Part shown: positions 45,003 to 53,856 of the stretch, piece after piece
Numbering within the stretch: the first letter of the stretch is position 1
Layout of the letters: each line of letters begins with the position of its first letter
Source of the DNA: Calditerrivibrio sp.
Lineage (GTDB): Bacteria; Chrysiogenota; Deferribacteres; Deferribacterales; Calditerrivibrionaceae
Direction of reading: 5' to 3'
DNA length: 64,000 bases
NCBI GenBank assembly: GCA_026415135.1
Contig: JAOAHS010000037.1
Span: 1-64,000 of the forward strand
Position numbers and translations under genes: made by a program
The notes under the pieces: generated by a model
Databases searched by the model: none
The model's input: only the letters and a program-made list of their open reading frames with translations
Told to the model about the DNA's origin: nothing

Positions 45003-46094
45003 TTAGACATTAAATCTAAAATATATTATATCACCATCTCTTACAATATAATCTTTACCCTCTAATCGCGTTCTACCTAACTCCTTAGCTTTTTGCAAAG
45101 ACCTAAGCTCAACAAATGTCTCGTAATCTGTTACTTCAGCCCTTATAAACCCCCTTTCAATGTCGGAATGAATTTTACCCGCAGCCTTCTGGGCATTGGT
45201 CCCATTTTCAATAGTCCATGCTCTGACCTCTTTTTCTCCTGCAGTAAAATATGTAATCAGATTTAATAGCTTATACCCCTCCTGTATCATCATCTCAAGA
45301 CCAGATTTTTTAAGCCCCAAAGCCTCCAAAAACTCTCTTGCCTCCTCCTTTTCCAGTTCTGCAATTTCAGCTTCTATCTTTGCAGATATCTTAATGGACA
45401 CTGCCCCCTCTTTTTCCGCATACTCCCTTACCCTTTTTACAAAGTCATTGTCAGTACCCAAGCCCTCTTCATCTACATTCATGACATACATGACAGGTTT
45501 TGCAGTAATAAAGCTATACTCCTTGAGCAACTCTTTTTCCTCTTTGCTCATTATATTCCTCAGCATTACTCCATCAGAACCTTTATCAAAAAGTTTTTGT
45601 AATATATCCACTTTCTCCTTTATAGCCTTATCTCCACTTTTTGCAGCTTTACTATATTTATTTAGAGCTTTTTCCAAAATCTCCAGATCAGACAAGAGCA
45701 ACTCACTGTTTATAATCTCAATATCCCTTATGGGATCTATAGCACCCTCCACATGGGTTACGTCATCATTCTCAAAGCATCTAACAATATGTGCTACTGC
45801 ATCCACCTGCCTAATGTGAGTCAAAAACTGATTCCCCAGCCCTTCACCTTTACTGGCACCTTTCACAAGACCTGCAATATCGACAAATTCTATAGTCGTA
45901 GGGGTAGTCTTCTTAGGATTTATTACAGAGGATATAAAATCCAGTCTTTCGTCGGGAACATTTACAATTCCTATATTTGGATCTATCGTACAAAAAGGGT
46001 AATTAGCACTTTCCACATGTGCCTTTGTTAAAGCATTAAAAAGTGTAGACTTACCTACATTCGGCAAACCCACAATACCACAGTTAAATCCCAT
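45003..46094 (-). CDS. ychF: Obg-like ATPase YchF/OLA1
   Basis: A 363-residue P-loop NTPase. GLPNVGKSTLFNALTKA is the G1 motif, followed by FVDIAGLVKGASKGEGLGNQFL (G3 with DxAGL) and MNVDEEG in place of NKxD, which is the mark of ATP-binding YchF. A TGS-like domain ends the protein (AWTIENGTNAQKAAGKIHSDIERGF). It binds ribosomes and is linked with stress responses. It is preceded by AGGAGG and lies between moaC and typA on the same strand with 45-base spacing to typA. Housekeeping gene with a secure identity. Confidence 0.96.
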   Translation of the reverse strand: MGFNCGIVGLPNVGKSTLFNALTKAHVESANYPFCTIDPNIGIVNVPDERLDFISSVINPKKTTPTTIEFVDIAGLVKGASKGEGLGNQFLTHIRQVDAVAHIVRCFENDDVTHVEGAIDPIRDIEIINSELLLSDLEILEKALNKYSKAAKSGDKAIKEKVDILQKLFDKGSDGVMLRNIMSKEEKELLKEYSFITAKPVMYVMNVDEEGLGTDNDFVKRVREYAEKEGAVSIKISAKIEAEIAELEKEEAREFLEALGLKKSGLEMMIQEGYKLLNLITYFTAGEKEVRAWTIENGTNAQKAAGKIHSDIERGFIRAEVTDYETFVELRSLQKAKELGRTRLEGKDYIVRDGDIIYFRFNV

Positions 46095-46140
46095 AATTCC
46101 TCCTGGTTTCAGATACTACAAAAAATATCATTGGTCAACT

Positions 46141-47979
46141 TCAATGGAGATTCTGCTTCTTGGACCTCAAATTATGTCTATCCTGAGCAGATAAAATCTC
46201 TTTTCTTAATCTTATACTCTTAGGTGTAACCTCTACTAACTCATCTTCAGCAATAAAGTTGATAGCCTGTTCAAGTGTCAAAGGTGTCACAGGACGGAGA
46301 ATAATGTTTTCATCTTTGCCAGCAGCTCGTATATTTGTAAGTTTTTTTTCCTTACATGGATTAACATCGAGATCACCCATTTTATTGTACTCACCTATAA
46401 TCATCCCTTCATAAACCTCATCACCAGGAACAACAAACAATCTACCTCTTGGTTCTAAGTGGAACAAAGCATAAGCTACAGCCTTACCCTGTCTATCGGA
46501 AACAATAGAACCAGAATATCTTGTTGGAAAATCCCCTTTATACTCTTCGTAACCTTTAAGGTATGAGCTTATCAAACCTGTCCCTTTAGTATCTGAAAGA
46601 AACTCATCCCTGTAGCCTATAAGCCCCCTTGATGGTATAGTAAACTCTACCCTTATTCTGCCGCTACCTTTATTTATCAGATTTATCATCTTCCCTTTTC
46701 TGAGGGATAACTTCTCTGTAACAACCCCCAAAAATATCTCATCGCAATCGATATAAAGATGCTCTATGGGTTCCAATACCTTGTCATTTTTTCTCTTCAT
46801 TATCACCTGTGGCCTACCCACACATAATTCATACCCTTCCCTCCTCATAGTCTCAAGTAGTATAGCCAGCTGAAACTCACCCCTACCCTTGACGATAAGA
46901 CAATCCGCATCCTCAGTATCTTCAACCTTTATAGAAACATTCTTCATTGCCTCTTTGTATAACCTTTCCTTTATCTTACTAGACTGTACATATTTACCTT
47001 CCCTACCTGCAAAAGGGGAAGTATTTGCCAGAAACTTCATAGAGACCGTTGGTTCATCCACAGTTATCCTTTTTAAAGGTTTGGGGTAATCCCTCTTGCA
47101 GATTGTATCACCTATCATAACATTATCTATACCTGATATTACGATAATGTCCCCCTCCTCAGACACTTCAGCTTCCTTTAGGACTAGTCCGTTATAAGAT
47201 TGAATCTTTGACACCTTCAATGGAATATTTTCACCTGATTCGTTGATACACACAAGGGCATCATTTTGCCTTACAGAACCATTAAAAACTTTACCAATAG
47301 CCAATCTACCTAAATAATCTGAATACCCCAAATCAGATACAAGCATCTGAAAAGGTTCATTTTCATGATAAGATGGTCCAGGAAACTCCTCCAACACCAA
47401 ATCGAGCAATAAAGACATATCCCCATCAGGGTCATCCAAATTTTTCTTAGCAATCCCTTCCCTACCTATTGTATATATAATTGGGAATTCTATCTGTTCA
47501 TCATTGGCATCCAAATCTATAAACAGCTCATAAATCTCATCCAATACTTCATGGGGTCTTGCATCTTTTCTATCTATCTTATTGATTGCCACTATTATTT
47601 TAAGTCCAGCAGCAAAAGCTTTACTCAAGACGAACCTCGTCTGGGGTAAAGGCCCTTCAGAAGCATCCACCAACAGAATAGCCCCATCCACCATTGATAA
47701 TGCCCTTTCCACTTCCCCACCAAAATCCGCATGTCCTGGTGTGTCTATGATGTTTATCTTTACACCTTTATAAAAAAGTGAACAATTTTTAGCCGCAATG
47801 GTTATCCCCTTTTCCCGCTCCAAATCCATACTATCCATGATTCTTTCTTCCACCTGTTGATCCTCTCTAAAAAAGCCACTAAATTTAAACAAACTATCCA
47901 CAAGGGATGTTTTCCCATGGTCAACATGGGCTATAATTGCAATATTCCTGATATGATCATTTCTTAATATCTTCTTCAT
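46141..47979 (-). CDS. typA: Translational GTPase TypA/BipA
   Basis: A 612-residue translational GTPase. AHVDHGKTSLVDSL is G1, DTPGHADFGGEVERAL is G3, and INKIDRKDARP is G4; EF-G-like domains III and V and the BipA-specific C-terminal domain follow (FTIPSRGLIGYRDEFLS). It acts on the ribosome, especially in assembly and stress. The start was set to ATG at 47979 because AGGAG precedes it; the frame extends six codons further without a ribosome binding site. An upstream promoter candidate lies about 70 bases ahead. Length and motifs are normal. Confidence 0.95.
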   Translation of the reverse strand: MKKILRNDHIRNIAIIAHVDHGKTSLVDSLFKFSGFFREDQQVEERIMDSMDLEREKGITIAAKNCSLFYKGVKINIIDTPGHADFGGEVERALSMVDGAILLVDASEGPLPQTRFVLSKAFAAGLKIIVAINKIDRKDARPHEVLDEIYELFIDLDANDEQIEFPIIYTIGREGIAKKNLDDPDGDMSLLLDLVLEEFPGPSYHENEPFQMLVSDLGYSDYLGRLAIGKVFNGSVRQNDALVCINESGENIPLKVSKIQSYNGLVLKEAEVSEEGDIIVISGIDNVMIGDTICKRDYPKPLKRITVDEPTVSMKFLANTSPFAGREGKYVQSSKIKERLYKEAMKNVSIKVEDTEDADCLIVKGRGEFQLAILLETMRREGYELCVGRPQVIMKRKNDKVLEPIEHLYIDCDEIFLGVVTEKLSLRKGKMINLINKGSGRIRVEFTIPSRGLIGYRDEFLSDTKGTGLISSYLKGYEEYKGDFPTRYSGSIVSDRQGKAVAYALFHLEPRGRLFVVPGDEVYEGMIIGEYNKMGDLDVNPCKEKKLTNIRAAGKDENIILRPVTPLTLEQAINFIAEDELVEVTPKSIRLRKEILSAQDRHNLRSKKQNLH

Positions 47980-48044
47980 TTTTTCTCCTATATTCAAAAT
48001 AGCTGATTTTTTTACATTACTTCGGAAGGGAAAGCAATAGAAAT

Positions 48045-48073
48045 ATTATAAATCTACCATCACCGATAGATAA
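48045..48073 (-). promoter_or_regulatory. Possible typA promoter
   Basis: On the minus strand TTATCT (48068-48073) and TATAAT (48045-48050) stand 17 bases apart. The -10 is perfect, the -35 weak. The stretch 48080-48253 ahead of it shows no gene; it contains a 13-base palindrome at 48239-48251 just after the next stop codon. Confidence 0.4.
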
Positions 48074-48253
48074 CAGCACACCTATTACTTACTTCCATTA
48101 GACTATTGGGAAACTTCAGAAAACATCCCACCATCACCCATCAAAACCAAAATAATTTTTTAATGTTAACTAAACTCTAATAAAATAATTAACATCAATC
48201 TAAACACATTACAATGATATCCAAAGTTTTATAGACAGTAGATCAGATCTATC

Positions 48254-48553
48254 TCAATTATTGAGTTTTTCCATCACAGACTCAACTTTTTCTTGCATAC
48301 CACTTTTACGATCCTTTTTGTAATCTATCTTTATAGTAATGGATATTCTGTTACACTCTTCCAACTGCCTAACCCCTTCATCTATCACTTTAAAAACAAC
48401 TTGTAGGTCCTCACCTTCAATAATAGTCCCCATTGGGGTTAATTGCCATTTTAATCCTGAATCTTTAACAACCTTTACTACCTTAGCAACATATTTTGAA
48501 ACAGACTCCTCTTTACCCAATGGCGTCACACTAAAAATGCACATTGCACTCAT
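48254..48553 (-). CDS. MTH1187-family thiamine-binding protein
   Basis: A 99-residue ferredoxin-like-fold protein of the DUF77/Thiamin_BP family. IFSVTPLGKEESVSKYVAKVVKVV, WQLTPMGTIIEGEDL and RISITIKIDYKKDR match the family pattern, in which the central T-P-M-G-T strand lines a thiamin-type ligand pocket. It may bind thiamin or hydroxymethylpyrimidine in the cytoplasm. Thiamin genes lie 8 kb away under a TPP riboswitch, but no riboswitch precedes this gene. AGGAGG lies 7 bases before the ATG. It stands as a single gene. Confidence 0.88.
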   Translation of the reverse strand: MSAMCIFSVTPLGKEESVSKYVAKVVKVVKDSGLKWQLTPMGTIIEGEDLQVVFKVIDEGVRQLEECNRISITIKIDYKKDRKSGMQEKVESVMEKLNN

Positions 48554-48635
48554 ACCTTTACCTCCTTTTTTAATAATATAGAATATGTTTTCATAATAAT
48601 CAATAATACAAATATAAATTTTTTGTTTACAGATA

Positions 48636-48663
48636 TTGACAAATTTAATTTTTAATATATATT
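48636..48663 (+). promoter_or_regulatory. Orphan plus-strand sigma-70-like promoter
   Basis: TTGACA (48636-48641) and TATATT (48658-48663) are 16 bases apart. No plus-strand coding region follows, but a strong terminator ends at 48735. The region is AT-rich, so the -10 box alone would mean little. Confidence 0.5.
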
Positions 48664-48669
48664 TATCTC

Positions 48670-48735
48670 ATGCATCCTCCCCATCAATAAAGTTTCAACC
48701 CCTATTAGCCAGAGCAAATGCTCTGGCTTTTTTTT
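48670..48735 (+). ncRNA. Candidate small RNA with C-rich segment and terminator
   Basis: A predicted transcript of about 66 bases starts near 48670, seven bases after the TATATT box, and ends in a perfect terminator: AGCCAGAGC (48707-48715), loop AAAT, GCTCTGGCT (48720-48728), then T through 48735. The unpaired 5' part contains CCTCCCC, complementary to Shine-Dalgarno-like sequence, and a six-codon mini-frame (ATG at 48670, reading MHPPHQ). No plus-strand gene lies upstream, so the terminator has no other evident client. It could be an sRNA of the C-rich type that pairs with ribosome binding sites, or a leftover element. Evidence is sequence pattern only. Confidence 0.4.
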
Positions 48736-48737
48736 GC

Positions 48738-48759
48738 AAAAAAAGGGGGCTAAGCCCCC
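48738..48759 (-). terminator. Rho-independent terminator of sucCD
   Basis: On the minus strand GGGGGC (48754-48759) pairs with GCCCCC (48745-48750) around TTA and its flank, followed by seven T (48738-48744). It lies five bases after the sucD stop. It is distinct from the oppositely oriented hairpin at 48707-48735. Confidence 0.85.
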
Positions 48760-48764
48760 ACAAA

Positions 48765-49637
48765 CTATCCATTTAAAACCTTAGCAACCGTAGCTCCAAT
48801 TTCCGCTGGACTCACCACCACATGAGCACCTGCTGCTGAAAGGGCATCCATCTTCTCCTTTGCAGTACCTTTACCACCTGCTATAATAGCTCCAGCATGC
48901 CCCATTCGCTTACCTTTTGGTGCCGTTTGACCTGCGATAAATGCGACCACAGGTTTTTTAATCTTTTCTTTAATTAGCTCTGCAGCTTCTATCTCCAGAG
49001 TACCACCTATCTCCCCGATCATAACTATAGCTTTTGTTTCTGGATCAGCTTCAAACATAGGTAAAAGCTCTTTATAACTAAGCCCAATGATCGGATCACC
49101 ACCAATACCAACTGCTGTAGTTATACCATAACCAGCCTTTACAATTTGATTGCTAGCTTCATAGGTCAGTGTTCCAGATTTGGATATCAACCCCACGCTC
49201 CCTCTTTTGAAAATAAAGCCCGGCATGATACCGATCTTACATTCCTCAGCAGTAATAATACCTGGGCAGTTTGGACCTATCATCATCATACCCACTTTAT
49301 TAGCATAAGCTTTTGCAATCATTATATCCTTCACAGGAGCACCTTCAGTGATCGCTACTGCGAGCTTGATTCCTGCATCAGCCGCTTCCATAATAGCATC
49401 ACCTAAAAATGCAGGTGGAACAAAAATTATACTAACATCAGCTCCTGTAGCTTTTACAGCCTCTTCTACAGTATTAAAAACAGGTTTACCAAGATGCTCA
49501 GTACCACCTTTACCTGGGGTAACTCCGCCAACTATATTTGTGCCATATTCCATACACTGTTGTGCATGAAAAGAACCTTCTTTGCCAGTAAAGCCTTGAA
49601 CAATGACCTTTGTATTTTTATTGACTAAAATACTCAT
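48765..49637 (-). CDS. sucD: Succinyl-CoA ligase, alpha subunit
   Basis: A 290-residue Suc[20 protein letters not shown] is the CoA-binding start, [10 protein letters not shown] and [10 protein letters not shown] follow, and [18 protein letters not shown] contains the phosphorylated histidine (HAGA). It couples succinyl-CoA cleavage to nucleotide triphosphate formation in the TCA cycle, or works in reverse. Its start overlaps the sucC stop by four bases. The pair is transcribed from the divergent region next to the fadL-type gene and ends at a strong terminator. Confidence 0.97.
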   Translation of the reverse strand: MSILVNKNTKVIVQGFTGKEGSFHAQQCMEYGTNIVGGVTPGKGGTEHLGKPVFNTVEEAVKATGADVSIIFVPPAFLGDAIMEAADAGIKLAVAITEGAPVKDIMIAKAYANKVGMMMIGPNCPGIITAEECKIGIMPGFIFKRGSVGLISKSGTLTYEASNQIVKAGYGITTAVGIGGDPIIGLSYKELLPMFEADPETKAIVMIGEIGGTLEIEAAELIKEKIKKPVVAFIAGQTAPKGKRMGHAGAIIAGGKGTAKEKMDALSAAGAHVVVSPAEIGATVAKVLNG

Positions 49638-50815
49638 ATTAATTCCCCCTTTGCCGCTTTTACTGCCTTGATAGCACCATCTCTCATGTCGGTAGCTGAG
49701 ATGATATTTTTAATACCACAATTATTCAATATCTCTGCAGCTTCTTCAGCATTTGTACCATCCAATCTTACTATAACAGGAACTTTCACTTCCGTCGCCT
49801 TTGCAGCTTCAAGGATACCGTTGGCCACCCTTTCACACCTGACTATACCACCAAAAATATTAACAAAAATAGACCTGACATTTTTATCCCTGAGTATTAT
49901 CTCAAAACCTTTTGCCACGGTTTCTGCTGTGGCACCACCACCAACATCTAAAAAGTTTGCTGGATTACCACCTTCGTGTTTGATAATATCCATCGTAGCC
50001 ATAGCCAAACCTGCACCATTTACCATACATCCAACATTTCCATCAAGTTTAACATAGCTTAAATTGTAGTTTGACGCTTCTATTTCAGTAGGCTCTTCCT
50101 CCAAAAGATCTCTCATAGCTTGTGCCTCGGGCTGTCTAAACAATGCATTATTATCAAACGAAACTTTTGCATCCAGTGCCACGAATCTTTTATCCGTAGT
50201 TCTAACGAGGGGGTTTACCTCCACCAATTCTGTATCATAGTCTTCATATACTTTATAAAGAGCCTGAATAAAGTTTATAAACCTATTAACTTCTTCCTTA
50301 GGTAAGCCCAAAGCAAACGCCAGCTTCCTTGCATGAAAAGGTTGAAAACCTATCAGAGGGTCTACATGTATTTTAACAATCTTTTCGGGGGATGTTGCAG
50401 CCACCTCTTCTATATCCATTCCCCCTTCGGAAGAAGCTATTATAACAGGCATCTCTTTTGCACGATCTAAAAGTATACTTAAATAAAACTCCTTTTCAAT
50501 ATCAAGCCCCTCTTCAATATAGACACGATTTACAACCTTACCTTCAGGACCTGTTTGATGTGTAACCAAAGTTTTACCTAAAAGAGACTTTGCAATAAGC
50601 CCAACTTCTTCGGTAGACCTTGCTATTTTAACTCCACCGGCTTTACCTCTACCACCAGCATGTATCTGGGCCTTTACAACCCAGAGTTCTTTTTCACCTC
50701 CCAACTGCTGAGCAATTTTCACTGCATTTTCAGCCTTAAAAGCTACGTATCCTCTTGGTGTAGGGACACCATACTTTCGAAAAATATCTTTCGCCTGATG
50801 CTCATGAATATTCAT
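49634..50815 (-). CDS. sucC: Succinyl-CoA ligase, beta subunit
   Basis: A 393-residue SucC with an ATP-grasp domain ([38 protein letters not shown]) and a C-terminal ligase-CoA domain ([36 protein letters not shown]). Residue pattern NVEEGLDI-type and [10 protein letters not shown] are family-typical. It forms the catalytic dimer with SucD. A good sigma-70-like promoter lies 83-111 bases ahead, leaving an untranslated leader of about 75 bases that contains an imperfect palindrome. An AGGGG element precedes the ATG. Confidence 0.97.
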   Translation of the reverse strand: MNIHEHQAKDIFRKYGVPTPRGYVAFKAENAVKIAQQLGGEKELWVVKAQIHAGGRGKAGGVKIARSTEEVGLIAKSLLGKTLVTHQTGPEGKVVNRVYIEEGLDIEKEFYLSILLDRAKEMPVIIASSEGGMDIEEVAATSPEKIVKIHVDPLIGFQPFHARKLAFALGLPKEEVNRFINFIQALYKVYEDYDTELVEVNPLVRTTDKRFVALDAKVSFDNNALFRQPEAQAMRDLLEEEPTEIEASNYNLSYVKLDGNVGCMVNGAGLAMATMDIIKHEGGNPANFLDVGGGATAETVAKGFEIILRDKNVRSIFVNIFGGIVRCERVANGILEAAKATEVKVPVIVRLDGTNAEEAAEILNNCGIKNIISATDMRDGAIKAVKAAKGELI

Positions 50816-50854
50816 ATCGACCCCTTATGATTTATTTTTTAATTAACACACAAC

Positions 50855-50873
50855 ATCTTATCAGATCTAAGAT
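50855..50873. repeat. Imperfect palindrome in the sucC leader
   Basis: ATCTTA (50855-50860) and TAAGAT (50868-50873) form 6-bp arms around TCAGATC. The same 10-mer ATCAGATCTA occurs once more at 48242-48251 in another palindromic setting. It would lie in the untranslated leader of sucCD and could be an operator or a small hairpin. Chance is possible. Confidence 0.35.
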
Positions 50874-50897
50874 ATTGTCCTTTAAAGATTACAAAAA

Positions 50898-50926
50898 TTT
50901 ATATTACTTTTGGTATGACATTTCAA
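50898..50926 (-). promoter_or_regulatory. Sigma-70-type promoter for sucCD
   Basis: On the minus strand TTGAAA (50921-50926) and TATAAA (50898-50903) are separated by 17 bases. Transcription would begin around 50891, giving a leader of about 75 bases. Confidence 0.65.
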
Positions 50927-50968
50927 CCATTTTTTAATCACACTAAAATTTTGAAATATAATTTTATT

Positions 50969-50997
50969 TTGACAAAATTGATTTATTGGTTTATAGA
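50969..50997 (+). promoter_or_regulatory. Sigma-70-type promoter for the FadL-type porin
   Basis: A perfect TTGACA (50969-50974) and TATAGA (50992-50997) with exactly 17 bases between. Transcription would begin near 51004, giving a leader of about 97 bases. It points away from the sucCD promoter 43 bases to the left. Confidence 0.75.
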
Positions 50998-51020
50998 AAT
51001 ATAATTTATACATTTTTTGT

Positions 51021-51034
51021 TATACATTTGTATA
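51021..51034. repeat. Palindrome TATACA-N2-TGTATA in the porin leader
   Basis: TATACA (51021-51026) and TGTATA (51029-51034) form a perfect palindrome with a 2-base centre, about 17 bases downstream of the predicted transcription start. A TATACA-like half also occurs at 51007-51012. The position would suit a repressor operator. Confidence 0.4.
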
Positions 51035-51100
51035 GGCAAATGAAGTCTAAAATAGTGGCAAAGTTGAATTTTAACTATAATAAAAAAGGAGGATGCAATT

Positions 51101-52411
51101 ATGAAAAAGATCTTAGTAGCATTGAGCTTCATTGCTATCTCAGCAAACCTTGCCCATTCAAACGGCTTTCAGATAAATGAGCAAGGAGCAAAAGCCTTAG
51201 GAATGGGAGGGGCATTTGTAGCCCAAGCAGATGACCCTTCGGCAGTATATTTTAATCCAGCTGGGATAACACAATTGGAAAAGTTTCAGTTTTCTGCTGG
51301 TTTATCACCTATTTCACCTGTAGCCACATTTAAAAGCGACCAAACTGGAAAAGAAACAGATGCAAAAAAAGAAACATTTTATATTCCAAACATGTATGCA
51401 ACTCTAAAGATAACAGATTCTTTGAGTTTTGGCTTAGGTATCTTTGCAAATTTTGGACTTGCCACAGAGTGGCCAGATAACTGGGAAGGAAGATATATCA
51501 CTGGAGGCACAAAAGCACAAGTAGTCTCCCTCACTATAAACCCAAACATAGCCTACAAGTTAAACAAAAACTTAAGCGTAGCCGCAGGCATAAATATTCA
51601 AAGGATGGATATAACATTAGAAAACAAAGTTAAAATAGTCCCTTACGGAAACAATTATTTGGTTCTATCTTCAGATGGTCACTCTGCTCTTGAAGGCAAA
51701 GATGACTGGGGTGTTGGCTGGAATGTAGCTTTGCACTACAAGATTACTGACAATTGGAATTTTGGAGCCTCATATAGAAGTAAAATAAAACATGAATTTA
51801 AAGAAGGTACACTAAATATGACTCTTCCCCCAGCAGCTGTATACACAAACACATTTACTAATACAGGTCTAACGACACCAGCCATGAATATTCAAAAAAC
51901 TGGATCAGCTACTTTGGAATTACCTGATATATTCTACATCGGTACATCATATAAAATAGGTAGCTTTACTTTTGAAATAGATGGACAGTGGACAGGGTGG
52001 TCTTCTTACGATAAATTGAGAGTTGACTTTGAAGATGGTAGTTATCAAGAAAAACCGAAAAATTGGAACGATTCTTGGGCCTACAGATTTGGTATTCAGT
52101 ATAAAGTTAATGAAATCCTTTCTTTAAGGGCTGGTATCATTAGGGATGAAACTCCTATTCCTGACGACACAGTTGATCCACTTGTTCCTTCAGGTAACAG
52201 ATGGTTATATGCTTTGGGTTTTGGTCTGAATTTTACAAACTGGACATTCGATTTCGCATACAACTATCTTGATGATGAAGGTCGAAGATTTAATAACCCT
52301 GTGGGTAAGTCAGCTCCTTACCTAACGCCGGTTGTCCCAAAACCAGTAACAGGTGAATTCAAAGATGTAAAAGCCCACATTTTTGGCATCAATATAGGTT
52401 ACAAATTTTAA
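51101..52411 (+). CDS. FadL/TodX-family outer-membrane transport protein
   Basis: A 436-residue outer-membrane barrel. Residues 1-20 form a signal peptide (MKKILVALSFIAISANLAHS). The mature N-terminus GFQINEQGAKALGMGGAFVAQADDPSAVYFNPAGI is the FadL/OmpP1 hatch signature; the rest is beta-rich, ending in a C-terminal IFGINIGYKF with terminal Phe. FadL-type channels take up long-chain fatty acids or aromatic hydrocarbons across the outer membrane. No fad genes adjoin. AAGGAGG lies 7 bases before the ATG. A sigma-70 promoter and a leader palindrome precede it. Confidence 0.93.
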   Translation: MKKILVALSFIAISANLAHSNGFQINEQGAKALGMGGAFVAQADDPSAVYFNPAGITQLEKFQFSAGLSPISPVATFKSDQTGKETDAKKETFYIPNMYATLKITDSLSFGLGIFANFGLATEWPDNWEGRYITGGTKAQVVSLTINPNIAYKLNKNLSVAAGINIQRMDITLENKVKIVPYGNNYLVLSSDGHSALEGKDDWGVGWNVALHYKITDNWNFGASYRSKIKHEFKEGTLNMTLPPAAVYTNTFTNTGLTTPAMNIQKTGSATLELPDIFYIGTSYKIGSFTFEIDGQWTGWSSYDKLRVDFEDGSYQEKPKNWNDSWAYRFGIQYKVNEILSLRAGIIRDETPIPDDTVDPLVPSGNRWLYALGFGLNFTNWTFDFAYNYLDDEGRRFNNPVGKSAPYLTPVVPKPVTGEFKDVKAHIFGINIGYKF

Positions 52412-52421
52412 TAAAGGTACC

Positions 52422-52455
52422 GTTGCAGGTGGAAAAATAGGTCTCCTCCTGCAAC
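52422..52455 (+). terminator. Hairpin after the porin gene, weak terminator
   Basis: GTTGCAGG (52422-52429) pairs with CCTGCAAC (52448-52455) around an 18-base loop, 11 bases after the stop codon. No clean T-run follows directly; the next T-rich block comes about 15 bases later. It may end the porin message or only protect its 3' end. Confidence 0.45.
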
Positions 52456-52484
52456 CTAATTTAGATCCTTTACTTTTTTAAACT

Positions 52485-53414
52485 ATGATACAACACACAG
52501 TAAATACACCATTTGTAGTAGGTCCAGTTCATTTTTACAGCACAGAAATGCATGATGGAACCATTGTCATGTTCGACACAGGACCTCATACACCAGAAGC
52601 TTCCACTTATATTTCCAAACATGTGGATTTAAGCAGGTTATCATATCTTTTTATCACCCATTGCCACATTGATCATTATGGTATGCTTTACCATATAAAA
52701 AAGAATACTAACGCAAGAATTTTTATATCAAGATATGACCAGCTAAAGCTCAAGCTCTCAGATGAAAGAGTTGAATTAATATCTGAGATTCTTGCTAAGG
52801 AAAAATTCCCTTATAAAGCCATTAAAAGTATAAGCTCTGTAAGTGAATACTTCAGGGATATCCTGCCTTTTCCCGAAGCAGAAATACTTGAAGATCATAT
52901 AGAACTGATAGAAAAACTACATATCTCATTTTTACATTGTCCAGGCCACACCCAGAGTGATATAGATTATCTTTATCAAAACTACGCAATAACAGGGGAT
53001 GTTATTCTCAGGGATATTTTTCAAACTCCACTTTTGGATATAGATTTAGATACCCCAAACAATCGTTATAACAATTACTTGGCTTTTCTTAATACAGTAG
53101 AAAAACTCATGTCCATAAAAGATCTTATTTTTCTTCCAGGACACAATATTACAATTGATAATATCAAATACAGGATTGAATGTTATTTAGAGAAATTTTT
53201 ATCAAGGGTTTGTAAAATTGGACCAAAGCTATTGGTCGGTGATGTTTACAGCACCCTTAAACATATAAACATAGACCCATTTAACAACCCGTTTATATCA
53301 TATTTAAAAACATCTGAAATATTTTTCATGAGAGATATCATATTGAATCCAGAACCACTTAAAAAGATTATAGAAAAATACGACTTAAATATAGAAATCT
53401 TTAACAATTGTTAA
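52485..53414 (+). CDS. MBL-fold metallo-hydrolase
   Basis: A 309-residue metallo-beta-lactamase-fold enzyme. THCHIDHYG (about residues 63-71) is the HxHxDH metal motif, CPGHTQSDI gives the next His, ITGDVI the bridging Asp, and LPGHN the last His. The family member resembles LACTB2-like/glyoxalase II-like hydrolases; the C-terminal about 90 residues are helical. Substrate unknown. No ribosome binding site is evident ahead of ATG at 52485, so initiation is uncertain or translation depends on the upstream message. It ends eight bases before the convergent yccU-like gene. Confidence 0.88.
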   Translation: MIQHTVNTPFVVGPVHFYSTEMHDGTIVMFDTGPHTPEASTYISKHVDLSRLSYLFITHCHIDHYGMLYHIKKNTNARIFISRYDQLKLKLSDERVELISEILAKEKFPYKAIKSISSVSEYFRDILPFPEAEILEDHIELIEKLHISFLHCPGHTQSDIDYLYQNYAITGDVILRDIFQTPLLDIDLDTPNNRYNNYLAFLNTVEKLMSIKDLIFLPGHNITIDNIKYRIECYLEKFLSRVCKIGPKLLVGDVYSTLKHINIDPFNNPFISYLKTSEIFFMRDIILNPEPLKKIIEKYDLNIEIFNNC

Positions 53415-53421
53415 GAGTATA

Positions 53422-53835
53422 TCACCCAACCAGTTTTAGCCTTAAAAACTCTTTAAATATACATTTATCCATAATTATGGGTATATTGTGCTCCTTAGCA
53501 ATCCTTTCAGCTTCTTCAGAATAAACCTCCTCCTGTAACCAGATAAACTTAGCACCTATTTTAATAGACTCCTTAACTATCTCTGGAGCTGCTTCACTTT
53601 TACGAAAAACATCTACAATATCGGGTCTGACAGGAACATCAGAAATGGCTTTATAGGCTTTAACCCCCAACACTTCAGTTTCATTGGGGTTTACTGGGTA
53701 ACAGTTATACCCTTTCCCCATTAAAAACTTCATAACACCATTGCTTGCCCTTTCTGGATTATTGGAAGCACCAACTATTACAATATCCTTCGCATTTATT
53801 AAAAACTGCCTCAAAAAATCATCTGTAATACTCAT
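53422..53835 (-). CDS. CoA-binding protein, YccU family
   Basis: A 137-residue CoA-binding Rossmann-like protein. IVIVGASNNPERASNGVMKFLM, GYNCYPVNPNETEVLGVKAY, VDVFRKSEAAPEIVKESI and WLQEEVYSEEAERIAKEHN match the family, with a GxS/N-type nucleotide loop. Related to the CoA-binding part of succinyl-CoA ligase but without the phosphohistidine, and its physiological role is not known. It follows nadA by 21 bases in the same direction. Length is normal. Cytoplasmic. Confidence 0.9.
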   Translation of the reverse strand: MSITDDFLRQFLINAKDIVIVGASNNPERASNGVMKFLMGKGYNCYPVNPNETEVLGVKAYKAISDVPVRPDIVDVFRKSEAAPEIVKESIKIGAKFIWLQEEVYSEEAERIAKEHNIPIIMDKCIFKEFLRLKLVG

Positions 53836-53856
53836 ACATCACCTCAAAAAATTGTA

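Noticed and set aside
45196-45819. A 207-codon plus-strand frame opposite ychF
   Set aside because: It mirrors the ychF codons, is Ser-rich and hydrophobic in the manner of antisense frames, and has no ribosome binding site.
48680-48715. GTTTCAACCCCTATTAG resembles the beginning of some CRISPR repeats
   Set aside because: It occurs once, with no regularly spaced copy and no cas gene in the window.
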